This document shows, piece after piece, positions 8,161 through 18,100 of a stretch of 64,000 nucleotides of DNA; within the stretch, counting starts at the first letter, position 1, and each line of letters begins with the position of its first letter. The DNA comes from Bacteroidota bacterium (GTDB lineage Bacteria > Bacteroidota > Ignavibacteria > Ignavibacteriales > Ignavibacteriaceae), in NCBI GenBank assembly GCA_021824145.1, contig JAKALM010000014.1, positions 1 through 64,000 of the forward strand, in the 5' to 3' direction. The translations under genes and the position numbers were made by a program. Under the pieces are notes generated by a model. That model was not told the DNA's origin and did no database searches. It was given only the letters and a program-made list of their open reading frames with translations.

Positions 8161-9144
8161 CTAAATTTGATTTTTTACAGGCCGAACTTTTAAAGTGAAA
8201 ATGTAACATGAATAAAAAATAATTAAAACTATACTCCACTCAGGTTTATTTGCTAAAGCAATTGCCGAAAGCAACAAAATGTATGAATGGACCACTAGTG
8301 AAATAGAATGATAAGCTTCCTCATCTTGAACAACTCGATGTAAACGAAATTGCGCAATAAACAGAATAATTAAGGTTATAATTAAAATTGATATTGGTAT
8401 AAACGAATTGCCGAAATTTTTAACAATTAAGATTAGATAAATTGTTATTGCCGAAAACGAAAACGAAAGAACAGCAAAAATATCGCTTATTAGTGAAGAA
8501 ACTTTTCTACCAAAAACTACCGGCAAAGTATTATAACCGGTTGCTTTATCGGCAGAAATATCTTTGAAATAGCCGCTTAAAACAAAGTTAGCATAACCAA
8601 AAAATATTGCGCCAATTGCGGTAAATAATTTTAAAGAATTTAAGTCCGATGAAGGATTTGAAGCTAAGAATGACATAATAAATAAAATTCCTACTATCCA
8701 CGAATTATAAAAGGGCCCTCCCCACCATTTCCTTTTAAATGGTGTGTAACTCGCTAATCCTATTCCAGAAATTATTCCAAGTAATAAATTCACTTTATTA
8801 AAAAAAGAAAAAACAATAACACAATAGCCAAGGCCAGCCAGACTTAAAAATAAAATCTGATATTTGGAAACTAATCCTTTGATCAATGGGCGGTATGGAG
8901 AAGAAATAGAATCGGTATCAATTTGAAAGCAATCGGTTAGTGCTTGTCCGAATCCATATGAAAGAAAAGCTGCAGAAAATAAAATGAATAAATTTAAAGA
9001 AAGTTCAATTGACCCAAATGAAAAACCAACCAACCCCGTTATTCCAGAAACAAACATCAAATATGGGCGCATTGTTATAATATAAGCTTTAATAAATTCT
9101 TTGCTTAATATTGGTAAACTATTTTTCATTACTGCAGATTTCAT
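8161..9144 (-). CDS. UbiA-family membrane prenyltransferase, first gene of cluster
   Basis: A 327-residue integral membrane protein with about eight or nine predicted spans. Both aspartate-rich motifs of the UbiA superfamily are visible: an N/D-x-x-x-D type motif in TDCFQIDTDSISSPYRP and a second, KDISADKATGYNTLP. Such enzymes move a prenyl chain from a diphosphate to an aromatic or glyceryl-phosphate acceptor. An ATG exists at 9159, but GGAGG with 6-nt spacing precedes the ATG at 9144, which I chose. It heads the operon with the lipid kinase gene 8 nt downstream. It could be a menaquinone-type (MenA), archaeal-lipid-like or novel enzyme. The lack of quinone genes and the presence of lipid genes argue against MenA. 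Confidence 0.85.
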   Translation of the reverse strand: MKSAVMKNSLPILSKEFIKAYIITMRPYLMFVSGITGLVGFSFGSIELSLNLFILFSAAFLSYGFGQALTDCFQIDTDSISSPYRPLIKGLVSKYQILFLSLAGLGYCVIVFSFFNKVNLLLGIISGIGLASYTPFKRKWWGGPFYNSWIVGILFIMSFLASNPSSDLNSLKLFTAIGAIFFGYANFVLSGYFKDISADKATGYNTLPVVFGRKVSSLISDIFAVLSFSFSAITIYLILIVKNFGNSFIPISILIITLIILFIAQFRLHRVVQDEEAYHSISLVVHSYILLLSAIALANKPEWSIVLIIFYSCYIFTLKVRPVKNQI

Positions 9145-9181
9145 AATTGACCTCCGCATTTAATATTCTTACATGTGAAAA

Positions 9182-9210
9182 GTAAAATTCGAAAAAGATG
9201 GAGTTGTCAA
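9182..9210 (-). promoter_or_regulatory. Probable sigma-70 promoter for the five-gene cluster
   Basis: On the minus strand, TTGACA (9210-9205) is followed after 17 nt by TTTTAC (9187-9182), a poor -10. It shares the TTTGACA core with the internal promoter at 6173 and lies about 40 nt upstream of the prenyltransferase start. Confidence 0.4.
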
Positions 9211-9364
9211 AGAATTGTAAAAGGTGAGTAAAAATTCAGTATGATCTAAATAGTAATTAAACTTAACATTTTCATAACATCAAGTTTATAGTTTGATAAT
9301 ATTCCCTTTTTATTTTTACAACTACTAAAGAGATATGTTTTACAAATATTTTTAGGATACTTTT

Positions 9365-9553
9365 TTGAAATCAGAGAAATTTAATTATTTATTATACAAC
9401 GCAATATTTTTATTTGCTGGAACCATTTCCCTAATTAGACAAGAAATTGTAGAAGCAATAATTTCATTTATATTTTGTGGATTTTTCTTTTCGCTTAGTC
9501 TTCTATTAAAAAAGAAAAATCCTAAATTATTGGAAGGAAATTTAAATTCTTAA
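9365..9553 (+). CDS. Small two-helix membrane protein, unknown function
   Basis: A 62-residue protein with two hydrophobic segments (about 8-27 and 30-47) and a lysine-rich C-terminal tail after the second. The start is TTG, preceded by AGGA at 7-nt spacing. I do not recognise a family. It is flanked by the divergent prenyltransferase operon and the convergent slyD gene. Support is a reasonable ribosome binding site and plausible membrane topology only. Confidence 0.5.
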   Translation: MKSEKFNYLLYNAIFLFAGTISLIRQEIVEAIISFIFCGFFFSLSLLLKKKNPKLLEGNLNS

Positions 9554-9561
9554 TAAAAATT

Positions 9562-10047
9562 TTAATGATGATGCCCTGTTGGCCCATGAACATGCCCATG
9601 AGACAATTCTTCATTTGAAGCAGCTCTTACATTTAATAGTTCTAAGTCAAAAGTCAGCGTTCGCCCAGCTAAAGGATGATTAAAATCCAAAGTGACATTT
9701 TCTCCATTAATTTCCTTAATTATAAATGGCATTTGTTGGCCATCTTCACTTTCAGAAACAAAACTCATTCCTGTTTCTAATTCAGTACCTTCAGGAAACT
9801 CTGATCGATTTATAATTTGTATAGCCTCGTCACTATAAATTCCGTAAGCATCTTCGGGAGATAAAGTAATTTTTTTCTTACTGCCAATTAGCATTCCATT
9901 TAAATTTTCTTCTAACTTTGGCAAAATTTGGTTTATTCCAGAAATAAAAGAAAATGGACTTTCTTTGTTAGTAACTTCTATAACGTTTCCATTTTCGTCA
10001 GTTAAAGTATAAATAATAGTATATACCTGGTTTATTTTTGAAGACAT
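9562..10047 (-). CDS. slyD: SlyD-type FKBP peptidyl-prolyl isomerase
   Basis: A 161-residue cytoplasmic prolyl isomerase/chaperone. It has the SlyD layout: an FKBP half (Y-x-L-T-D-E-x-G near 13-20 and the segment from PFSFISG), an insert-in-flap chaperone domain (about 70-125) with the N-H-P-L-A-G motif, and a return to FKBP. The C-terminus is His-rich (HGHVHGPTGHHH), as in metal-binding SlyD tails that deliver nickel. It is monocistronic or co-transcribed with the upstream membrane-protein gene, 60 nt away. Length is normal for the family. Confidence 0.92.
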   Translation of the reverse strand: MSSKINQVYTIIYTLTDENGNVIEVTNKESPFSFISGINQILPKLEENLNGMLIGSKKKITLSPEDAYGIYSDEAIQIINRSEFPEGTELETGMSFVSESEDGQQMPFIIKEINGENVTLDFNHPLAGRTLTFDLELLNVRAASNEELSHGHVHGPTGHHH

Positions 10048-10107
10048 AATAATCCTTTATGATTTTATCTAAATGAACATTCTAAATCTAAAAACAAATT
10101 GCATTAA

Positions 10108-10452
10108 CTACATTCGATAAAAGTCTTCGCTGTCAACGCTTGAAGATCTTGGTTCCCAATCCAAGCCATCGCATGGAAGGAAAATTTTAGTTGGATGTTT
10201 ATCATGAAGCATACATAAGACTGCGGATTCGTCAAAATTTTTACATGTTGAGCAAAGCGTAGATTCTAAAACTTCTTTGTTTTTGGTTTTAAATAATCTA
10301 TAGTGAATGAATGCAGGATGAAAAATTACGCCATAAATTGCAAGCGAACTAATTAGCCACCAAATTTGACTAGATATATAGCTCTCAGATATCCAAAGAA
10401 TTGGAATCATAATTACAATGCGAACAATGGTCCAAAAAATTATTTCACCCAT
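10108..10452 (-). CDS. Cys-containing membrane protein, unknown function
   Basis: A 114-residue protein with two hydrophobic spans (about 5-22 and 28-48) and a hydrophilic C-terminal domain carrying Cys-x2-Cys, then single Cys residues 11 and 14 residues further on, and His-Asp-Lys-His between them. The pattern suggests a small metal-binding knuckle, but I do not recognise the family. It lies upstream of slyD on the same strand, and its start MGEII begins right at the first helix. A possible function in membrane metal or redox handling is inference only. Confidence 0.65.
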   Translation of the reverse strand: MGEIIFWTIVRIVIMIPILWISESYISSQIWWLISSLAIYGVIFHPAFIHYRLFKTKNKEVLESTLCSTCKNFDESAVLCMLHDKHPTKIFLPCDGLDWEPRSSSVDSEDFYRM

Positions 10453-10814
10453 ATAACAACTTTTTGCTCAAAATACAAAAACTTAACAGCTAATACTTAG
10501 ATAATCGAAAATAAATAATATTTATTTATAAGTTAAAATATGAATCCCCAAATCATTATGAAAGTGATTTTTAATATCTCTTTAAAATCAAAAAAAAAGA
10601 GAGGTTGTAACAGTTGCTGTTATTTAAATAATATACTATTATAGAACATAATGTAAATTTTGATTTTTCTTCTTTTTCTAACCTTAATTTTAAACTAAAT
10701 GATCAAATATTTATTTGTTTCTAATTTTTAATATTTGATTTATTTTTGTATTTAGTAGTGAAATTTTTTAAAAATTTGACATTTATTGACTAGATCGAGT
10801 TACGAAGTAATTGA
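10453..10814. other. Non-coding interval with a small palindrome
   Basis: About 360 nt of very AT-rich sequence without a supported gene. It contains a perfect 6-bp inverted repeat, TAACAG-TTG-CTGTTA, at 10608-10622, which could be an operator for the leftward membrane-protein gene. No clear promoter or RNA gene is seen here. Confidence 0.5.
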
Positions 10815-10851
10815 AATAAAAAAGTCTGATGAAAAATATTTCCATCAGACT
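10815..10851 (-). terminator. Rho-independent terminator of tRNA-Lys
   Basis: On the minus strand a 9-bp stem, AGTCTGATG/CATCAGACT (10851-10843 with 10831-10823), is followed by a T-rich tract. It starts 4 nt after the tRNA 3' end. Confidence 0.88.
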
Positions 10852-10855
10852 AAAG

Positions 10856-10927
10856 TGAGCGCGGGTGGGCTCGAACCACCGACCCTCTGCTTAAAAGGCA
10901 GATGCTCTACCCCTGAGCTACGCGCCC
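10856..10927 (-). tRNA. tRNA-Lys (anticodon TTT)
   Basis: The minus-strand cloverleaf has acceptor GGGCGCG paired with CGCGCTC and discriminator A, a D-arm with TAGCTCAGGGGTAGAGC, anticodon stem TCTGC/GCAGA with loop CTTTTAA (anticodon TTT) and T-arm GGTGG-TTCGAGC-CCACC. CCA is not encoded. A promoter lies upstream and a terminator directly downstream, so it is a one-gene unit. Confidence 0.97.
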
Positions 10928-10944
10928 ATTTTTTTAAGATTTCA

Positions 10945-10973
10945 AATATAAATATTAATATTTTTTATTCCAA
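10945..10973 (-). promoter_or_regulatory. Sigma-70 promoter of tRNA-Lys
   Basis: On the minus strand TTGGAA (10973-10968) and TATATT (10950-10945) are separated by exactly 17 nt. The -10 element ends 17 nt before the mature tRNA 5' end. Confidence 0.6.
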
Positions 10974-11012
10974 ATTTACCAATTACAAAAACATTTTATT
11001 TTTTAACTGAAA

Positions 11013-12383
11013 ATGCAAAAAACCTCAAAAATATTAGTCTGCGATGATGATGAAACCTTATGCTATCTGCTAAAAGAGCAACTTTTAGAAGAAGGTTTTT
11101 CTGTTGATACTGTTTACGATGGAAGACTTGCCATTGAAGCAATTAAAAGGAAAAATTATGATCTGCTTCTCCTCGATTTGAATATGAGAGACGTTCAAGG
11201 AGACGAAGTTCTTAGATTTGTTGTAGATTATAACTCATCAATCCAAGTTGTTATTTTAACAGCCCAAACTGAAATAAGAAGCGCAATTGAATGTATTAAA
11301 ATTGGTGCATATGATTTTATTTCTAAACCTTATAATTTTGATGAACTTCTTCTCACAATAAACAGAGCATTAGAACATAAAGAACTTCTTGTTAAAACAG
11401 CAATTTTATCCGAGCAAGTAAATAAAAAACTTTCTACTAGAATTATTGGCGATAGCAAAGAGCTTCAAAGAGTAATAAATTTGGCCAATAAATCCGCAAT
11501 GTCAGATTCTAATATATTAATTGAGGGCGAGACCGGAACTGGAAAAGAATTATTAGCCGAATATATCCACAAACGATCTTCAAGAAGTGAAATGCCATTT
11601 GTTGTAATCAACTGTGCTTCCCTTCCAGATCAATTGATTGAGAGCGAACTTTTCGGACATGAAAAAGGTGCATTTACAGACGCAAAATCTACCAAACAAG
11701 GTTTAGTAGAAATTGCCCACGGTGGTACTTTGTTTCTTGATGAAATTGGTGAATTGAGCCTTGCACTTCAGCCAAAACTTTTACGTTTTTTGGAAAACGG
11801 AGAATATAGGAGAATAGGCGGCGTTACTAATTTAACTTCTAATGTTAGGGTTATTGGTGCAACAAACAGAAACTTGTTGGAGGAAGCTGATAATAAAAAT
11901 TTTAGGAGAGATCTTTTATTTAGGTTAAATGTTATTACTCTTACTATACCTCCTTTACGTGATAGAAAAGAAGATATTCTTTTGTTATCAAATCATTTTT
12001 TGGAAATGAAATCTCCTATTAGATCGCCTAAAAGATTGTCTTCAGAAGCAGAAAAAGTTTTACTTAATTATGATTTTCCAGGCAATATAAGGGAACTAGA
12101 ACATATTATTGAACGTGCTTTAATTTTTGCAGAAAATGATTTTATTGAAGCCGAAGATTTAAATCTTCCAACAAATAACATTAAAAATATTTCTCGAAAG
12201 TTTCATACTCAATTAGAAGAAAACCCAGACACAATTCTTAGTATCGATGAGATTGAAAAAATTCATATAGCAAAAGCTTTAAAAGCATTTAGCTGGGACA
12301 GAGCGCAAACTGCAAGCCATTTAGGAATCAGTCCTAAAACACTTTATACTAAAATTAAAAAATATGAACTTAAGCAAGAATAG
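11013..12383 (+). CDS. NtrC-family sigma-54-dependent response regulator
   Basis: A 456-residue enhancer-binding activator. Residues 1-125 are a receiver with Asp55. A sigma-54 AAA+ domain (about 143-380) has Walker A GETGTGKE (172-179), the sigma-54 contact loop GAFTDA (219-224) and Walker B FLDEIGEL (241-248). A Fis-type helix-turn-helix closes the protein (about 430-452). It hydrolyses ATP to open sigma-54 promoters when phosphorylated. The kinase gene begins 4 nt downstream, so they form a pair. The convergent neighbours are the pilus operon's signalling genes, and a sigma-54 promoter stands before the minor pilin genes. This regulator is therefore the prime candidate activator of the pilus locus (inference). 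Confidence 0.95.
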   Translation: MQKTSKILVCDDDETLCYLLKEQLLEEGFSVDTVYDGRLAIEAIKRKNYDLLLLDLNMRDVQGDEVLRFVVDYNSSIQVVILTAQTEIRSAIECIKIGAYDFISKPYNFDELLLTINRALEHKELLVKTAILSEQVNKKLSTRIIGDSKELQRVINLANKSAMSDSNILIEGETGTGKELLAEYIHKRSSRSEMPFVVINCASLPDQLIESELFGHEKGAFTDAKSTKQGLVEIAHGGTLFLDEIGELSLALQPKLLRFLENGEYRRIGGVTNLTSNVRVIGATNRNLLEEADNKNFRRDLLFRLNVITLTIPPLRDRKEDILLLSNHFLEMKSPIRSPKRLSSEAEKVLLNYDFPGNIRELEHIIERALIFAENDFIEAEDLNLPTNNIKNISRKFHTQLEENPDTILSIDEIEKIHIAKALKAFSWDRAQTASHLGISPKTLYTKIKKYELKQE

Positions 12384-12386
12384 TTC

Positions 12387-14426
12387 ATGAATGAAAGATT
12401 AGTATCAAAATATTTTTTATCTGAATTTGCCAAATCCGAAGATGATTTTTATGCAATTGCGAATGAAAATCAGGAAATAATTTGGTTCAATAAAGGATTT
12501 AAAAAAAATGTAAGTGCAACACGCCTAAAAGGGCTTTTTATATCAGATCTCTTCTACAATTATCAGCTCCCAGATTTAAATAAAATTAAAGGTAAAGTAA
12601 TTGAAGTTGCTATTGACTCAACTAATTCAAAAATTTTACGCGGAAAAAATTCATTAAAAATTATTCCTATTAAAAAGGGAAAGAAGACGGATGGTTATTT
12701 TCTTAAATTAATTTCTCAACCATACAAAATATCAAAAGGAGAAAAGAGCGAAGTTAATAAAAAGACGACTTCAAATTTGTCTTTTAATAAAGCGAATAAT
12801 TTTCAAATTTTTCCCAAAACCCTTCAGCAAATCTTAACTCTTTTATTTAAAGAAAAACCACTTTTAGAAATTTCAGAAGAAATTTTAAAACAAAGTATAA
12901 GAGTAAGCAATAGTTATGCTGGTATTATTGTATTCATCAATAATGATAACAAAAGTCTGGACTTTCAATTTTCTAATCAGCTTTCAGAAATAAAGAATAA
13001 CGAAGAAATAAAAAAAGAAATCCAGGGCAGTTTTCCATTTATTAAAAAATGGCTTGCTATAAATAAACATACTTTTGTGGCGACAAATATTTCTGGAAAT
13101 ATAGGTTTTAATATTGCGCAAACTCTTCAATGTTCTTCTGTAATAATTTCACCATGTTTTTTTGATGAGAAACTTCTTGCGTTAATTGTTGCAGGCAAAA
13201 AAGATGAAACTTTTTCTGATCTTGATATAAATAATATAGAACAATTTGCGGTTCTGCTTTCTTTTGTTATTAGTAATGTGCGAACACGCGAACTAAATTC
13301 AGCGTTAGAAAGTCGTTTGCTTCAATCTCAAAAGCTTGAAACTATTGGTAAACTCAGCAGTGGAATGGCTCATGATTTCAGCAATCTTCTTTCCAGCATA
13401 TTCGGAAGTTTAAATCTTTTAAAAAAGAAAATTCCTCCAAAAGAAGATATCTATAGATTGTTAGATAACATTGAAAACTGCTCAATACGAGCAAAAGATT
13501 TAACAAAAGGACTTTTATCATTTGGTAAACCCACGCCAAAAAGAAAAGAATTAATAAAACCCAATATTCTTCTGTCAGAAATTTCGAAAGTAATTACACA
13601 AACTTTTCCGGCTAAGATTAATTATGAAGCTAAAATAGAAGAAAATCTTTATGATATTCTTGGGAATGGAACGGAGATTTACCAAGTACTTTTAAATCTC
13701 TGTGTAAATGCTAAAGAAGCAATTTCTAATAAAGGGAAAATTACATTAGCAGCAAAAAATATTATAGTTGATGAATCTAATTTGATAAATTTCCAACTGT
13801 TAAATAAAGGGAAATATGTTTGGTTTTCTGTAAGCGATACCGGAACAGGAATAAAAGAAGAAAATATTTCTAAAATTTTTGATCCATATTTTTCTACAAA
13901 GGATAAACAATCTGGATCCGGATCCGGTTTAGGATTATACGTAACCTATGGAATTATAAAAGCTCATCAAGGACATATTGAAGTATCAAGCAAGTTAAAT
14001 GAGGGGACTAAATTTGATGTGTTTATTCCAGCTTTTGAGCCTGCTGCTGTTGAAAAACATTTATCTACAGAAAAAATAATTTTGCTGGCTGATGATGAAA
14101 TTATGCTGCGGGATTTGCTGGCTGAATTACTTGAATCTTCTGGTTATAATGTAATAAAAGTTTCTACAGGCACCGAAGCTTTAAAAGTTCTAACTGAGGA
14201 AATAAAAGTTAATCTGGCAATTATAGATTACAACATGCCTCAAATGGATGGTTTAGAATGTATAAGACAAATAAGAGAATTAAAATTTAAAATGCCAATT
14301 ATTTTATCTTCTGGAAGTTTTGCATTGGGTGAAGATTTTGATTATAAAAAAATTGGTGTTACTACAACTTTATCAAAGCCCTATGAATTCGAAACTATGC
14401 TATCAACAATTCAAAAATTAATCTGA
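12387..14426 (+). CDS. Hybrid histidine kinase (PAS-GAF-HisKA-HATPase-REC), NtrB-like
   Basis: A 679-residue soluble kinase. A PAS-like segment (about 10-110) is followed by a GAF-like domain (about 140-300). The DHp domain has an NtrB-type H-box, AHDFSNLL, with His329. An ATPase domain follows with N-box NLCVNA and G-boxes DTGTGI and GSGLGLY, and the protein ends with a receiver with Asp614 (560-679). There are no membrane spans, so it senses a cytoplasmic signal. It is coupled to the NtrC-type activator (4-nt gap) and probably phosphorylates it, with the C-terminal receiver as a modulating site. Its 3' end overlaps the convergent REC gene by 9 nt. Confidence 0.93.
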   Translation: MNERLVSKYFLSEFAKSEDDFYAIANENQEIIWFNKGFKKNVSATRLKGLFISDLFYNYQLPDLNKIKGKVIEVAIDSTNSKILRGKNSLKIIPIKKGKKTDGYFLKLISQPYKISKGEKSEVNKKTTSNLSFNKANNFQIFPKTLQQILTLLFKEKPLLEISEEILKQSIRVSNSYAGIIVFINNDNKSLDFQFSNQLSEIKNNEEIKKEIQGSFPFIKKWLAINKHTFVATNISGNIGFNIAQTLQCSSVIISPCFFDEKLLALIVAGKKDETFSDLDINNIEQFAVLLSFVISNVRTRELNSALESRLLQSQKLETIGKLSSGMAHDFSNLLSSIFGSLNLLKKKIPPKEDIYRLLDNIENCSIRAKDLTKGLLSFGKPTPKRKELIKPNILLSEISKVITQTFPAKINYEAKIEENLYDILGNGTEIYQVLLNLCVNAKEAISNKGKITLAAKNIIVDESNLINFQLLNKGKYVWFSVSDTGTGIKEENISKIFDPYFSTKDKQSGSGSGLGLYVTYGIIKAHQGHIEVSSKLNEGTKFDVFIPAFEPAAVEKHLSTEKIILLADDEIMLRDLLAELLESSGYNVIKVSTGTEALKVLTEEIKVNLAIIDYNMPQMDGLECIRQIRELKFKMPIILSSGSFALGEDFDYKKIGVTTTLSKPYEFETMLSTIQKLI

Positions 14427-15110
14427 GGATTTAGCTGAAGATTCTGAATCTGAAGTATCCAATTCAACCATCTTAATGTTTTTAATATAATCAGAAAAAA
14501 TTGGCTTCTTGATTGAATTTAGATTGTTGAGAACGTCGGTAATTTCTTTAATTGCGGTTTCTATATATGTCAATCGTTTTAAAATTGCATCAATGGAAAG
14601 GTCGGGCTTTTTTAATTCTCTTTTAATAGCCGCAGTAGATAAGCTTATAAGAGTCAATGGCTGCTTTATTTTATGATTAGTTGTAACAACTGTTGCAGCA
14701 AAAGTATTTTTTTGTTCTGCTTCAAGTAAAAGTTTATGCGCTTCTGAAAGCTTAAGCGCGGACTTAACCCGTGCAATTAATTCAACTCTGTTAAACGGCT
14801 TTTTAATATAATCAAAAGCACCCGCTTCAAGACCAATTTTTGTGTCTTCGGCACTTGACTTTGCTGTTACAAGAATAACTGGAATATGAGAAGTTGTTGG
14901 TTCGGCGGTTAAAAATTTGAGAACTTCTATCCCCGACATTTCTGGCATCATTACATCAAGTAAAACTAAATCCGGAAGTTCGCTTAATGCTTTTTCAACT
15001 GCTGCCTTCCCGTCATAAGCTGTTATTATTTCATATCCTTCATTTTCTAAACGATCTTGAAGCATGAATACATTTTCTGGCAGATCGTCTACAACTAATA
15101 TTTTTTTCAT
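14418..15110 (-). CDS. Receiver protein with a DHp-like, ATPase-less C-terminus
   Basis: A 230-residue protein. Residues 1-120 are a canonical receiver with Asp52 in LDVMMPEMSG and a K-K-P-F lysine motif. The C-terminal half is helical, and the stretch NHKIKQPLTLIS strongly resembles an H-box (N-H-x-x-x-Q-P-L-x) of HisKA dimerisation domains, but no HATPase domain follows. It may act as a phosphotransfer or dimerising partner for the adjacent hybrid kinase, whose stop codon overlaps its start (ATGA, 4 nt). The C-terminal tail is Ser/Asp-rich. It is the last gene of the long pilus/signalling operon. Confidence 0.85.
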   Translation of the reverse strand: MKKILVVDDLPENVFMLQDRLENEGYEIITAYDGKAAVEKALSELPDLVLLDVMMPEMSGIEVLKFLTAEPTTSHIPVILVTAKSSAEDTKIGLEAGAFDYIKKPFNRVELIARVKSALKLSEAHKLLLEAEQKNTFAATVVTTNHKIKQPLTLISLSTAAIKRELKKPDLSIDAILKRLTYIETAIKEITDVLNNLNSIKKPIFSDYIKNIKMVELDTSDSESSAKSSD

Positions 15111-18100
15111 TTTATAATTTTCTGTTTTGTAAATAATCTTTCAATTTTAAAAGCAAGTACTCCGGAGTTTATAGGTTTAGCTACATAATCATTAAATCCA
15201 TGCTTTAAAATTACTTCTTTATCTTCCAACATTGCTTTTGCAGTAATTGCATAAACTGGAATGTGTAACCATTTTTCATTTTGTCTAATTTTATGTAAAA
15301 CCTGAAAACCATCCATCTCGGGCATCATAATATCCAGTAAAATCAAATCAGGAATTCTAGACTCTAATGTTTTTAAACACTCAAAACCATTTTTTGCAAG
15401 TATTGTTTTACATTCGCATGCTTCAACTATTTCTCTTATTGTATAAAGCGAATCTGGATCATCATCTACAATCAAGACTTCGCCTTGGTATGTTTGATTT
15501 CCACCAATGATAAAACTTCTCTCTCCTTCTGTCAAGGAATTATTCACGTTTTCGGTTTGATCGGAAATATTTGCTTCTTGAAGCTTAATTCTTTCTTTTA
15601 TAATCTTCAGTACATCCATAGGATGGCCTTGAGATTTAACAGCAATTTGCTCAACAATATTTTTTAACGAACTTCTTTCTTGTTCGGTTATTTCCTTGGC
15701 GGTACTTATAATAATTGGTATATGTTTCGTTTCTTTATTAGATTTTAATTTATGAGATAAACTTATTCCATCTAAATTAGGCATTAAAAGATCGAGCACT
15801 ATTAAATCTGGCTGAACTTCTAAAATTTTACTAAATGCAAGCTCACTATCCTTAATATATTCAATTCTTATGCTTTCATCTTTAAATGCTTCTTTGAATT
15901 TTTCAAATTCATTTTCATCATCGTCAACAATTACTATTTTTTCCAATTTCTTTTTTGCAAAACCTTCAAGTTTTTTAAATGTAGAAATTAATTTATCGGA
16001 TGTAATTGGTTTTACAAAATATTCAAATGCACCAAGTTCATATCCAACTTTCTTATCGCCAAGTATTGAAATTAAAATTACGGGAATGTCTTTTGTCAAT
16101 GGATCTTCTTTTAATTCCTTAAGCACCGACCATCCATCCTTTTCAGGCATCATAACATCTAAAGTAATGGCAAAAGGCTGAAGCTTTTTTGCTTTCATAA
16201 TTCCTTCATCACCGTTGCTTGCATAGGCAATTTCATATCCATTGGCTATTAAATACTGGCCAATTGTGTATCTAATTTCCTGATCATCATCAATTATAAG
16301 AATAGGATTTTTCCTATTCTTTAATAATGCATTAACATTTACTTTCAGCTGCTCAAAAGGTTCTCTAAATTTTACAATTTTTAGAGGAACAGAAAAAGTA
16401 AAAATTGATCCGTTTCCCAATTCACTTTTTACTGAAAGGCTTCCATTCATCAAATCTGCAATTTTTTTGCTGATTGCAAGACCAAGCCCAGTCCCAGCAT
16501 ATTTACGAGCGGTTGTGTTATCTATTTGGCGGAATTCTTCAAAAATTATTTTTTTATCTTTCTCCGAAATTCCAATTCCAGAATCAATAACTTCAAATTT
16601 CAATATTTTTTCTTCCAACGAATAAATATGCAGCTCAACAAAACCACTGCTTGTAAATTTAACTGCATTGCCAAGCAAGTTTATTAATACTTGAACAGTT
16701 TTTCCCTTATCAATGCTAATGATTACGTTAGTATTAAAATTTCTAATTATTTTAAATGGAAGTTCTTTTTGAATAGCCAATGGAGTGATTGAATTTTCAA
16801 CTTCTTTTATCAAATCCTCAAGCATAACTTCTTCTTCGTGAACAACCATCTTACCAGCTTCAATCTTTGATAAATCAAGAATATCGTTTATTAGATTCAT
16901 TAATCGTTTACCACTTTTTAATACAACTTCAATCCTTTCTCTATTTTTTGCTGGTAATGTTCTATCTTCTAATATCAACTCAGATAACCCGAGAATTGAG
17001 TTCATCGGTGTCCTAAGCTCGTGTGACATACTTGCAAGGAAATGAGATTTTAACTTTGTAGCTTCTTCTGCTTTTTGTTTTTGAACTTCAAGCTCACCAG
17101 CTTTTTCTTTTAGTTGGTTGTGAAGTTCGATCAGCACTTCGTTTTGTTTTCTTATTTGAATGTTTTGCTTTTGATAATCTTCGTTCAATTTCTTTAGCTC
17201 AGTAACTAAATTGGCAAGCTGTACAAAAGCTAATGCATTAGTCAGCCCAATTGCAAGTTGCTCTTTAATCTTTGATAAATATTCTCTTGCTTCGTTAGTT
17301 GGTTTATCAAAGGATCCTAGTTCTAAAATAGCCACAACTTTATTGTTGTACAAAATGGGCAATATTAAAATGTTTTTGATTTCTAAATTAAATACTCCAA
17401 CAGAAACAATTGGCAAGTTATCATTAGAATTAATCTCGATGGTTTCTTGATTTTTTATAACTGTTTCAAAAATGTCGGGTTTGTCTTTAAAAGAAATTTC
17501 TTTCCCAATTCCAAATGAACTTGTGAGTTTAACTTTATCATCTTCAACAACGTACAAAGCGCCGAGCGTAAAGCCACATGTAACAATAATTTTTTGAAGT
17601 GCAGCGTTTGAAATCTCACTTAGAGTTGGATTTTGATTAAGCATAGTAATGAATTCAGAATATTCATTTTTTGCTTTTTCATGTTTCTGGAGCTCATCAA
17701 GCATTGTATTAAATGCTTCGGCTAAACTTCCAAGTTCATCTTTGCTATGAACTTCAATCTTATTTTGAAAATTTCCTTCCTTAGTAATTTTTGTTGCTTC
17801 ATTAAGCTGAGTAATTTGCTTTCTGATTTTTTCAGTAAAAACAAACGTTAGAATTAATGAAAGGACAATTCCTACCAAGCCAATAATTATTAAAAGATAT
17901 CTAAAACTATTTCTTAAATCGGCAGCTTCGCTTAATGAAGTAAAAATTAAAAAGTGAAAATTATTTGCATTAATAAAATCTGACGGTGGTTTATAAATTG
18001 TAGCCAGAATATCCGAAGACTCAGCTGATTGAGATAAGACAGCAAAATTTTGCTTTGAAACAAGCTTTTTATAAACTTCATCGAGAGAAAATAAATATTT

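Noticed and set aside
8153-8239. N-terminal extension of the lipid kinase
   Set aside because: It overlaps the end of the prenyltransferase gene and adds hydrophobic residues foreign to the family; the ATG at 8152 has a good ribosome site.
10540-10644. Small ORF of 34 residues with a Cys-rich centre (CNSCC)
   Set aside because: No Shine-Dalgarno site, no recognisable family and a low-complexity AT-rich setting; coding signal too weak to list as a gene.
10786-11010. 74-residue plus-strand ORF overlapping tRNA-Lys
   Set aside because: It is the complement of the tRNA and its terminator. The sequence translates the tRNA antisense, a common artefact.
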